From assembly GCA_026261815.1 (NCBI GenBank), contig JAMPIT010000230.1, positions 36,106,501 through 36,170,500 on the forward strand: a stretch of DNA of 64,000 bases. The letters run 5' to 3'. The translations under genes and the position numbers were made by a program. A model generated the notes under the pieces. It made no database searches. It was not told where the DNA came from and was given only the letters and a program-made list of their open reading frames with translations. The first letter of the stretch is position 1, and every line of letters starts with the position of its first letter. This document shows, piece by piece, positions 42,340 through 53,300 of the stretch. Origin of the DNA: Monarcha castaneiventris obscurior (lineage: Eukaryota > Chordata > Aves > Passeriformes > Monarchidae).

Positions 42340-42960
42340 CTGGTTATGCACCTGAATCACCACCCCCATAGAAACGTGCCAAACAGCCACTCCTTGAACT
42401 ACATCAATTAATGATATTTGCTCACAGATTTTATTTATTAGTGCCATAAATGTCACCAAGCAGTTCACCACAAGGAACAGTGCCAGCCAGCTCCCTAATC
42501 TGTCAGGCGAACACTTGCTCCCCTTCAGCATTTTTATGTACATCTCATCTCCTGCGCTCTAATTGCACGTGTATACACTGTCTCCACCTTTTTTATGAGT
42601 TTCATGTGTTCTGTATCTCACCTGCATGTTTGTACATTAGCAGCTATGTTGACAATGTGATAAAAATAATCTTGGCGGCGAGAACAATAGCGACCTTTAT
42701 CTAACTTCTCAAGAATGAGATCTTTGCTTCGGCAGAGCTTCTGCACGTACAGCCCTATGGTGCTGGTGGGCTGTTTGAGGTGTGTTTTGCTGCCAATCCT
42801 AATCCCACCACCCACAGTTAAGAATTAATTAGGGCTTGAAGATGCCAGAGGGAGGCAAAACAAACAAAAATAGCATTTTAATTAACTGCAAACAATAATT
42901 AAGATTTTGCATTATGTTTAGCATCTGTACATTTCTTGACTTCTTGCAGTGACTCTGAAC
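42340..42960. promoter_or_regulatory. Putative conserved non-coding element / enhancer
   Basis: The texture differs from the flanks: balanced composition, little simple repeat, and clustered homeodomain-type cores. TAATTA occurs at 42826-42831, 42879-42884 and 42896-42901, with an octamer-like 'attttgcat' near 42904. This resembles developmental conserved elements that lie in introns and deserts of regulatory genes. Conservation cannot be measured from a single sequence, so this is a pattern judgement. Part of it (42622-42780) could instead be an exon on the minus strand; see that entry. Confidence 0.4.
42622..42785 (-). other. Possible minus-strand exon inside the conserved-looking block
   Basis: Reading leftwards, a frame stays open from about 42815 through segments such as 'GLYVQKLCRSKDL' and 'YFYHIVNIAANVQTC'. 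It then reaches CATGCAG|GTGAGA, a good splice donor, with the exon ending at 42622 and the stop lying just inside the intron. Candidate acceptors on the right (for example before 42785) have poor pyrimidine tracts. I recognise no protein family. It may be a coding exon, an untranslated exon or simply part of a conserved enhancer. Confidence 0.25.
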
Positions 42961-45900
42961 CTAATGAAATCATCCATCTAAATCCCAGAGGACTGGACAG
43001 ATCTCAGATCCTAAGTACATCTCCTGTTATATCTCAAAACAGTAAATAACTCATTCATCCTTATTGTGAAGACCAATAATTAAAAATTTCAAAAAAAACA
43101 CTGTAAAAGAATTGAAATCCATATAACCTGGCCAGACCAAAGGAGAACAAAATTTGCACACATATAGTAAGTAGAGTCTGAGTTTCCAATTCCAGATGTA
43201 TTCCTGTTCTGCCATTTCATGATGCAGTGGTCCCCACTTTACCATACTTAGTTATTTAGTTGGTTAATCTTTTATTTATTTATTTACTTATTTACAGTCC
43301 CCTTTTACTTTTTTATTAACCTGTCATTATCCAGACAAAATTAGGAAGGTGGTGTTATATGACATATTTTTGTCAAAGTCATAAAAGTTTTTTGCGATAC
43401 TTTCCACTCCAATGCTCTTTTATTTGCAGTGTTGAGACACAGAACCCTCTAAGTGTCTTCCTATGTATTTTAGTTACTCAGTTTTCTTTGTCATTTGATC
43501 TTCAGCTGGCTAGTTTACAAACGGGACCTCAGCAGTTCATCTCAACATGAAGTATTACATTCCCTCAACTCATGCCTGACGCAGTTACCTGTCATTCGGA
43601 AATCAAGCCTCTTAACAAAAATCTCCTTACCTTCACCAGGAGGACAGGTAAAATTCCTGCAGTTTTACTTTACTGTGATCTTGATCAAGGTTAACCACCA
43701 GGACCTAGTCATACAGAAGAAAGTCAAGGGTTTCTCTTGTGCCTGTCTCTAGAAACCTAAAGGAAAACACCGCTCTGAAGTAACCATGTGGCTTTTGTGT
43801 TCTGTCCTTTTCCAAAAACAGCTAGACCAAACTTCTTAACATATATTAACTACAGCTAAAACATTAATTCACCAAGGAAAATAAGAGAACTCATTGTACC
43901 ACTTACATAATGCAGCCCCAGTATCTCATTTGAATTATAGCCACTATATGGCAGACAAGTGCAACATTTTAGCTAATACGTTGAAAGCTTTGTGTGGGTC
44001 TTTTTCCTCCTCCCATTATTGGTTTATTAATCCATTGATATGAAAACCAGGAATTATTTGGAAGATCCTGCATATCTCTAGCTTTCTTTCAGCCTAAGTT
44101 CCATAGGTTCCTCAGGTTTCATAGGTTCCATGTGGTCTCCTTTACTTTTTGCTGAACTTGTAGGGATAGCACTGATTAGGAATTATATTATTGTTTTCCC
44201 CTCCACAGCATATTTCTTGAAATGCAAATGGAATAACTGTAACTGAAGTACTAAGAACTTCATAAAAACAGCAAAAACAAACTGGTCTATATTCAGGAAG
44301 CCAAGGTCAGATCTAAGTGTAAATTTTCTGTCAGAATGTATCCTAATGTAAGATAACTTTTGTTAGAATGACTGCCATTATTTATGACTGATTGCAAATG
44401 GGGCTGAATTGCTTTGTTGACCTGGAACAGTCAGGAATTTTACTCTGTTTTTGCTCTGATTTTATTTATATGATACCTTTTCTTTACTCTGTCTATACTC
44501 TTGTAACTGTACCACTTTGTCACATTTGTCCTTCTACAAAAGCTTTCCTTCCTTTCTATTCATGGTTTGGGGTTTTTTTTTCTGTTATGGTGTCAAACAC
44601 CCCATTAAAAATGCTACATTTCCTTCGGGTAGATGAAGAAATCAGTAGTTGCCCCCTTTCTTTACATAAAATGCTGGTTTGTCATGGCCTAGAAAGCCCA
44701 GCTTGGTACAGGATGGCTATTAGGCTGTTCCTGGTCTGCAGGACATCCTGTAACACCACATACCTCATAGCTGTGTACGTGCTGCTGTACAAGAGTGGCT
44801 GAACCTCAGCCCTTACCACAGTTGCTCCTTCTAGTTGGTAATTCTTTCCAGGAGATCACCTTACAATCTTTTGTCTTTCTTTCAGGTGTATATAAAAATC
44901 TGCATTTTCTGTAAGTACCCTTGGTTTTCAATGCCCCATAAGGGAGTTTTGGTTTTTTGTCCTTAACTTTCTTGGCCTTGCTTCTGACATCCCCCGTCAC
45001 AGCAGATACATCATCCTATATCAGCTGTTTTCCTGCTTAGTCCTTTTTCTGGAAATGCAACTCTTAGCACATTCAAGAATTTCTCAGGTTTCTCCATAAT
45101 ATCTTAATTTGCCAAGAAATTAAAAGAGTAAGGTCTCAGGGTCTGGGGTTCTAGTTTTATCTGTCATCCACACAGCAAAATTAGCTCACAATTCCCTAGG
45201 ACAGCAGTGTGGCATTCCTCCCTTCCATATAAATGTGTCCAGAGATGCCTGTAGCAGTTCAGCTATCTACTTATGCTCTGTTTCCCACTCTTTATTCCCA
45301 ATCCTTTTCCACAATTTTTCTGCAAGCTACCTCTCTTTTTGTGTCTTACTCAGGTTGCTCTCCAGATTGTGACAATATGTGTGATGAAAATTAACGTAAT
45401 TTACCTCCTGCTTTTCAGATCTTTTCTGAGTAATACTATCCCACATCCTTTTTGTTTGTTTCTCTTAAGCTAGTCAACTTACTCCAATATTACTTTCTGA
45501 AAATATTTGTGTTACCTGGAGCACTTAAATTTCTTTTTAATAGGATGTTTCCATCATTATCAAAGACATTTCTTTTGATTTAACTTTTTTTGCCTGGCCC
45601 TTTTTTTCTCAAAACTTTTTCATTGCAGCTTTTTCCATAACAAAGTACTGTTTTATTAGCAGGTTCCCTTTCTTTCTTTCTGCTAGGCCTCATTTTTTAA
45701 GAGATTTCCTTTTTAAATCCGAGACAATGTCTTTCTTCATTTCCCTAATAAATCCTGATATCATTTCCCAAGCCTTTTTCCCTAACAATGCCTTCTCATG
45801 TATTCTGTTCAAGTTTTATCTCAACTGCTCAGTATAAATTTATATTAGAATCTGCCTCTTTTCAGTTTGTGTTTTGTGCTTCAAAGAGAAATGGCAACAC

Positions 45901-46765
45901 CTTAAACTTTTGTAGCCAAGCATGCTGTTGTGCTTTCAATTCTTAAGGAAGTCTTACCCCTTTTGGCAACTTTACCTGCTTAGATTGACTCTACGAACGT
46001 TTTTTTAAATGATACACAGTATCTCCCTGTTTTCTTTTGCCACTGGTTTAGTGTCTCAGTACCCCGCAGTTATTTTCTTTCGGGTACAGTTTCTAGGGGA
46101 AAGAAAAATCTTTAACGTGGGAAAGAACTGTGATTCGATTATCGTATATGTTCTGCAAGTGGTTGCTTTTTGCTGAGGCTCTTTCCGCTTTTCACTGCCT
46201 CCTGACTGCCCCAGGGCACAACTGCTCCACGCTGCATGACCTAGCAGAGCGTCCTCCTGCGACGGCAGCGATCATCTCACCACGTATTTTGCCTTTGTTT
46301 TGGCGAGACAAAGCTCTACCCCTAATGGATGAAGATTGTTCTATGACAGAGGTGCAAGACAGAGACCCAGGACATGCACTCTCTTCTCCTCAGCTCTGCC
46401 ACCTGTTGCTGCGGGACTTAAGTTACTCCGTATTCCATTTTTCACATAATATTCTGTGTTAGATTGTTTACATCGCTCCCGCAGAAGCATCCCACCCTGT
46501 GCAGCTCTATGTTTTTTTCCATGAAGGCTATTGACTTCACTCGAGTAGGAGGCCAGTAGCACACATTAAAAAAAAATACTGGTTCATGATCCTTTGTAGG
46601 CACAAGTACGATTAACAAGCAGCCTTACTACATTCGCAGAGAGGTTCTTACAACTTGTCTCAATTTGTCAGCTGGTCACAGAGCGCAGTCTGGAATGATA
46701 ACACACGGCCGCTGCCATCTGTGACCCGAACTCCCCAGGGTTTCCCAGCCATCTCCCATGCTGCC
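42961..46765. other. Non-coding, strand-asymmetric T-rich stretch
   Basis: No gene recognised. From about 43.25 to 46.1 kb the plus strand is visibly T- and pyrimidine-rich, with many short T runs. The longest frame is 136 codons (44392-44802, plus), rich in hydrophobic residues as expected from T-rich DNA. The 64-codon minus-strand frame at 44806-45000 is rich in Lys for the same reason. No repeat family could be named. Confidence 0.55.
43270..43294. repeat. (TTTA)n microsatellite, about 6 units
   Basis: Imperfect TTTA tetranucleotide run with one interruption (TTAC). It is a simple repeat with no further role visible. Confidence 0.85.
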
Positions 46766-47387
46766 ATCCCAGCTGAGCTCAGCGCTCCCACACGCGCCGC
46801 GCCGGGAAAGCGCCCGAATTCCCTGCGGAGCAGCCCGGCCCCTCCTGCGAGGTCCGTGCCGTTCCCAGGGGTGGGATGAACTCTGCAGAAGCAGCAAACA
46901 CGACGTAGCCCTTCCTGGAGCCTATTTTCTTCCCGTGTAACCAGTAAATACGTCTGGCAAAACGCAGGGCCGGGGGACGCAGCCGACGCCGCCCTTGCAG
47001 CTCCAGCCCGGTCCCCGCCGGCGCAGGGAGCCCGGAAGGGGAGCCCCGGCAGGTCTGGGAAGGGGCGGGAGCGGCATTCCCCAGGCGACGGCACACCGGG
47101 GCCTCTCCGCCCCGGCGGCAGGCCGGGCCAGGGCTGCGGGGGCGGCCGGCGGCGCCGCTCCCGCCCGGCGCCTCTCCATCCCCGCCGGTGCGCGGCCGCC
47201 CCAGCCCAGCGCCGGCCCCGGAGCGCGGCCCGGACCCCGCCCGGCCCGCCTGCGGAGCCCCCGCTCGGGCTGCCCGCCCCACAGCCGGCCCGGGAGAGCT
47301 CTCCCCGCCGGCGGCCGCGGGGACGGGGCCGGGGAGAGCGTGCGGGGCGGGCCCCGGGGGAGCGGGGAGGGACGCGGCGAGTCTCAC

Positions 47388-47700
47388 CTGCCACAGGCGA
47401 GCGCCGAGCGGGAGGCGCCGGGGCGGCTGCGGCGCTTCCTGCGGCGGGAGGCGGGCGCTGTCCCCGGGTGACCCCGCGGGGGGGCGGCTGCGGGACGCGG
47501 GGCCGGGGGGGCCGGGGCCGGGGCCGGGCAGGCGGGAGAGAGGGAGGGCGGCTCTCTCTCCCTGCGCAGGGAGGCGGCCCGCAGAGCAGCGGAGCGGAGC
47601 GGAGAGGAGCGGAGCACAGCGGGGCGGGCGCGGGCAGAGCCGGGGCCGAGCGGCGCGGCGGGCGCGGAGCGCTGGGCACGCCGGCGGCGACAGCGGAGGG
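47388..47700 (-). other. Candidate minus-strand first exon ending at 47388
   Basis: Read leftwards the sequence TGTGGCAG|GTGAGAC is a very good splice donor, with the last exon base at 47388. The start site is unknown, and the right limit given is a guess within the island. All three minus-strand frames are open up to the donor, so it may be an untranslated or an N-terminal coding exon. Together with island 1 it suggests alternative leftward promoters. Confidence 0.45.
47499..47536 (+). other. G-quadruplex-prone G-tract cluster
   Basis: Successive runs of three to seven G separated by one to three bases (gggg-cc-ggggggg-cc-gggg-cc-gggg-cc-ggg) lie on the plus strand. This far exceeds the usual G3+N1-7 rule for four-stranded DNA. 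For leftward transcription the G-rich strand would be the template; for any rightward transcript the RNA itself would carry the motif. Confidence 0.8.
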
Positions 47701-50279
47701 TCCCCGGAGCTCCTCACGCCTCTCCTGAGCGCTTCTGCCGGCTTGGCCGGGGACGTCTGAGAGTCGGCGGAGAGAGGCCCCAGCGCCCCGCGCCGCGCCA
47801 GCTCTCCGCGGGAATGCTCCCTCTCTGCCGGAGAACGAACTGTGTTGATTCCGGCCAGCTGGAGCGGTGCGGGCGGTGCTGCGGTCAGCAGCGAAGTGGC
47901 GAGGCAGCGCTCAGGGCTCTCCGAGCCCCGCTCCGCAGAGCCGCCCAGCAGGACGGCCCCGGGTTGCGTAAGAGCGGCCGCTGCGCCCGGGCCCGTGGAG
48001 GGGGTTTTGGCCCTCGTGGACACTGGGCACCGTCTGTCTTCCAGATTGCCAAGAAGTTTGTTTGTTGTAGGTTTTTTTCATATTTTATATTTGTATTTTA
48101 ATTTTTTTTCCTTCTCACCGCTGTTCGCCAGTGGCCAGGTGTGGAGGCTGACCTGCGGAGCTGCCGAAATGGGCATCCATTTGGCTCACGGGTTTTAAAT
48201 GTCTTGCTTCTTTCTGTTTTTCACTTCCCTACCGGCAATTTTTACACTTGAAAAGGTATAAAAGGAAAGAAAAACACACAAGGACATTGTTTAGCTATCA
48301 CGGTGCTGCCTTGCATTAGAAATGTAGAAATAAGATAAGCACCTACACGATTCCTACTAGGGGATGCAATTAATTTGACTAGACAGCCTCATAATATCAC
48401 AGCTGAGACAGGAGAGCAGTTCAAAGGCAGTAAAAGGATTGAAGTTCCATCCCAATTAGTATTTAAGCTTCTTGAACACAGTTACTCTATAACGTGATTC
48501 TGCTCTGAAAATGGGATAGCACGTGCTGGCTGTCTCAGTGCTTTCTGCATCATGTTTCTGCTCACCTTATATGTAGAAGATGTTGCCAGTGAATTACAAT
48601 CCTGCAAAGCCAGCTGGGATTTTCTTTCAAGTAATAGAATAATTACATAAGTGCAGTGTACCGAAATACATTAAAATGTAACTTCTATATACAGTTCAAT
48701 ATCTTGAAGTCTTCACTAAAGAAGTGTACTTTTTACTAAAAAAAAAAAGGTATAAATCCTCATAATCCAGGTGAAACATGCTATGTATTTAAACAAACAT
48801 GAATTTGACCCTGAGTCCTGGCAGCACACTGTCTACCCATATCATGTTTGTGGATCTATCAAATTCAGAACTCACTGTAGTGATCAGCTATCTAGAAAAG
48901 TTTCAATGTATTCTAGAGACCCAAGGAGGACCATTCTTACTCTAGAGGGAAAAGAAAGTATATACTTCAAAATATCTAAGGGTTATGAACTGAATTACCT
49001 TTATTCAGTTTTTTCCAAACTTACAGATTTTCAGCTAGCAAGGATACACCAGGTGTTGCATTAGTCCAGTTGTTCTGTATAGAAGGAGGTCTGTAGGCTA
49101 GGACTGTAAAAAGCCAACAAGAGATGCTGTTCCATTAATGAGGGAAGGTGAGGGCAGTGATGACAATGAAATCAAAAAATCAATGACAAAGGAGCAAGGG
49201 AAAGGCAAGTAAGGACATAAACTTCACCTTTACTCAGCAGGTCAAGGGAAGAAGCTGGATATTTGATAGGGGTGCTGTAGACAGCAGCACAAGGAGGGAC
49301 TGTGATCATCAGGAAAAACAGTGTCTTCAAGACCTTTCCTAAGATGCATTTTAAGTTTCTGGGTCTTTTATGTGGAATCTCTGTAGCTCCATCAGGCTGC
49401 AAAAGAATGGATCTAAACTATACAGGATTTTACTGTTGGTGCGGTTTTATTTCTCTCTTTGCTAAAAGACCAGTTAGGAAGACACAACTGGTGGGAGCTG
49501 AGAAGAAGCGTGTTAGAGTAGATAAGGTCTACTGTAATAAAAAACAGTGTCTGGAGTAGGGTCTGCAGCTTTGCTAGTCATGCTTCCTACTAGACTGCCA
49601 CACTATTTTCTCTGATGATGAATTTTTTTGGAGTATACAAAGAAAAATTACCAGAATTGTCTTTCCGTATTTGCCTACAGAAAAGGCATATCTTCTCCCA
49701 CAGATTTTGCCATTAAAATTTTGAGTGGAATGAATCTACTGGAAGAACTCCCAAGCAGACAGTGCAACCAGATGAAGCAGCTGCTTGAGGAACACAGGCA
49801 CCGAGTTTATTTGAGCCATTGCGGTGCTTTTACCCTTCCATCCAGCACACAGTAGCACCTGCTTTGCTGTGTCATACAGACTCAAAGGAATTCACAAACA
49901 CCCTCAGTTCCCATGACTTGAATTTCATAGAAGACCATGTAAAAGACAAATACTTACTTTCTGAGATGGTGCTTGTTCCCCAATTTGGAAGCAGCCACGC
50001 AGAGCTTCCTCCTGCTCTCGGAGCCCCTGCTGTGGGAGGGGGGCAAGGGGAGATTGGGCAGAGCTATCCTTCATGGAAGCTGCCAGGAGCTTCCTGGTAG
50101 CGACTGGGTAGGGTCCACACACAGCAGCTTTTATGATCTTCATGGTAGGGAGTCCCTCAGTGTGTTCAGCAGAAGGTGTCCTTTTACCTCTCCCTTTTTG
50201 CTTACACTTCTGTATGTATTTTTACCCAGTGCATTCTTCATGTTTATTACCAACACATATCCCAGATACAGCTATCTTC

Positions 50280-50297
50280 TTTTTTTTTTTTTTTTTT
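50280..50297. repeat. T18 homopolymer
   Basis: Uninterrupted run of 18 T on the plus strand. It could be a plain mononucleotide repeat or the trace of a poly(A) tail in antisense. The adjoining sequence does not resemble a processed transcript that I know. Confidence 0.9.
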
Positions 50298-50318
50298 AAT
50301 ATCTGGTAATAGATACTG

Positions 50319-50351
50319 TTAAATTTTGGAAAATATTAAATTTTGGAAAAT
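50319..50351. repeat. Perfect tandem duplication, 17-bp period
   Basis: 'ttaaattttggaaaat' occurs at 50319-50334 and 50336-50351, separated by one base. It lies 21 bases after the T18 run, so both may be slippage-prone parts of one unstable spot. Confidence 0.9.
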
Positions 50352-53300
50352 TTGTTAGCAATTAATTTATTTTAGAAATTACTATTTTTCTAAGTTTAAG
50401 TTCTCCGAGTGTTTTATCAGGGTTCTTAGATGACTGCCTATACTTCTGGTAGATTTCCAGCTTTCCCATCCATCTGTTCAGTTGAAAATAACATGAATTG
50501 AATATTCAGCTTGTTCTCTAAGTTGTAGATTTTCAAGGACTTTAAGCAGATAAATGCAGCTGCTGCCTTGCCAATTTGTGACATGATTTCGTTCTGGATA
50601 TCCCCACTGGCTGGCATATTACTGCCAAGGTATTGAGACTGACTCATCTCTTGCACTCTTTTGCATTCTAAAGCAATGCTTGATTTTTAGGTTTCTTGTT
50701 GGAATTATTTTTTGCATATTGTTGTTGTTAACCCTATGTTTACTATCATGCTCAGTAGTCTTTGAGCTCTCCTTTCCAGATGGTTTTACATGTCTGAGTG
50801 GATACTGAAGAACTAAGTCACTAACTGAATAAAATTTTAGCATATTAGTATTGAGCCATTTAATGTCTAGTAGTCTGGCTGCTTAAACCTTCCTGATAGT
50901 GAATCAGTAGCAACCCCAAAACATTTAATGCTTTACACTGTCATTTCTTGTTGATATTGTTTGATGCTGTGCATTCATATTAAAAACTTTGGCATTTCTT
51001 TGTTCAATGCAACCTTCTTCAACGTTAATCACCAAGCAGAATATTTTATCTCATTTCACTTGAGCTTTATCTGTGCATGCTGCACCTGGATATAAAGCTG
51101 TATTGATACTAATTTCTTTCCTTGATATAACACATTTCATCAAGACACAACAAAGTAGAACAGAGAATAAAAAATGCTTCTTTGAAATGTGTAGGGTTTA
51201 AATCAGTGATTTTTTTGCTATTCGGTTTTACTCTGATGATTGTTTTTAGAGTGTGCTGATATATGCTCTGGAAAGTTAAAGTATCAACAAATAATAGAAG
51301 AATTATGCATGACAGAAAAAATTATGTGTGAACAAGGGCAAGTGCCCTTTCTACACTAGTGAAAAAATTAAGCCAGTGTTTACATGGAAAAAGATGCATT
51401 CTAGCTTGCTAGGTCATGTGCTGACCAGTTAGAGCTGGGACCACCACACAGTGTGTACTGGAGCTAGGAGTAAACTAGTTATCTCTAAGCCAGCAATGAT
51501 CCTGTGAGGGAAATACCTAATAAAGTTCACCTGGACCAAAGTTTCTGCCTTGGGCTTTGCCTCAGCCAGCTCACCATATGAAAAGATTTATCCACCAAGA
51601 AGAAATAAAGGAACAGACAAATTTTGTGCAGGTCACTTAATGCACTCTTCTGGTATCGTTACTCAGAGAGCATGGGCTTAAGAGTTGAAAAATTTTGGAA
51701 GGGGAAAAGCCCTCAGCTGTGCAGTGACTCCCATCCAGTAAACGTGAGCTGCCTGGACAGCTCCTGTCCTCACAGAGCTCTGCCTTGGCCATCGTTTCTG
51801 TCTTCAGCCTAATAAGTCTCCCTCTCACCTTTCTGGTTACCTCTTTCTCTTCATGTGGTGTCCAATGAAATCTGCAAGAAGGGATACTAAGAGACTAACT
51901 AAACCCCTAAGTGATCTTGTTTTTTGCACCTGTAGGAAAGCATGGCTGCTCATGTGTCAAAATATGGACTTTGGATAGTAAAGAAATGTGGGTTTTTGAT
52001 GTTTCCAGTAGGAACATATAAAGCAATATAATTACTTCTTTCTGATCCAAAGCACACTGAAAATTTCCATTGCTGTTGTTGTGTTAGGGGGCCTCATTGG
52101 TTTAAAATCAATATTAGGCATGTGGTGGTTGAAATGGCAATTTTATTCAGGAATTCTTCTGTAGTAATATGCTGTCATACATGTTCTGAGTGCCCACATG
52201 GCAGAAGTCCATATGGCATCCCCTTTTAAGCAAATTATATATAGATATATTTCTTCTTATAAAATCCTGCAGGAACAGTAAGGAGGAAAGCCTTTCAGCA
52301 GAAACTAATTCTAAGCTCCACAGTTTTGCTAGTGGGTAAGGAATCCATTTCCCTTGAGAGAAGACATCATTTGTTCATTCACACTGGGATCCAGTGGGGA
52401 ACAGAGTCCTCTGTAATGGGAATTCAGAGGCAAAGCACAGCAACTCCTTGTGTTTGAGTCTATTTTCTGCCCATGTTAAATGACCCATATAATGAGTAAA
52501 GAATTGTTTAAATCGAGTAGTACACAAGCAGGTTAGGTCAATAACTACTCCACTGATAGCTGGCAGTCTGAAGTGGTGATGAACAAAATCGGTGCTGTCA
52601 TTTCACAACTCTTTTAAAACCATTGCAGCCACAAAAGTACTTCCTAGAACAGATAAATTCCTTTGCTACATGATGATTAGCACTTTAAAGATCCAGAGAA
52701 CCTTAGTGTGTTTTTTTAAGAGCCCAAACGCCTCTTGGGTTGGCCAATGGAGCACCGATGGCAAATACAAGATTCTAGCAGTAGCACTTTAAGATTATTT
52801 TTAAAAAAACAGGAACAGAAAACAACAACCAACTATTGTGGCTTCTTGAGATGTACTTTTGAGCAACCTAGTTATACATGAGTGTATTCTTTTGTCCTGC
52901 CTCTCCTACTAACTGCACTAATTTTCTGTGAGCTTTTAAATTACCTTGCAGACTCCACAGGGTGAGAGCTACGACTGGGTTTGCATCACACCTAGCCTAG
53001 GAGCATGCACTTATACCTGGAAAATGGCATTTTTACAGAGAGTGAAAAAGAATTTAAAAAGAAAAGTGAGAAATGTGACCACTCAAACCTTTCAAACTCT
53101 GATACAGAATGGATGGCTGTCCTGACTGCTGATTGCAGGCACAGTCCAGCAGCCCCTGTGTTTTGAAAGATGTCTCATAAGCAGACATCAAGGGACATGG
53201 TGACACTCCTCTTATTCAATGGGAATTTGGTCTCTGTGTGCAAGAGAGAATCAGGAGAAGAAAAGGCTTAGCTATACCACACCATGTCTTTATGTCTTTT

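Larger units (their letters stand above)
46770..48015. promoter_or_regulatory. CpG island 2, probable promoter
   Basis: A second GC- and CpG-rich block of about 1.25 kb, densest at 46.95-47.75 kb, ending where T-rich sequence begins near 48.05 kb. A strong minus-strand donor lies at 47388/47387. The block also contains a GGAGC/GCGGA pentamer run (47590-47616) and a G-tract cluster (47499-47536). All six frames are largely open here, including 414 codons (46779-48023) and 339 codons (46660-47679) on the minus strand, because stop codons are rare in such sequence. These are not evidence of protein. No gene name can be given. Confidence 0.85.

Noticed and set aside
46779..48023. 414-codon minus-strand open frame in CpG island 2
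   Set aside because: All six frames are long here because stop codons are rare in GC-rich DNA. The protein is low-complexity Pro/Ala/Arg and runs straight through a strong splice donor at 47388.
49628..50100. Mildly coding-like plus-strand frames (75 and 93 codons)
   Set aside because: There are possible acceptors upstream, but no donor, family or codon signal strong enough to call exons.
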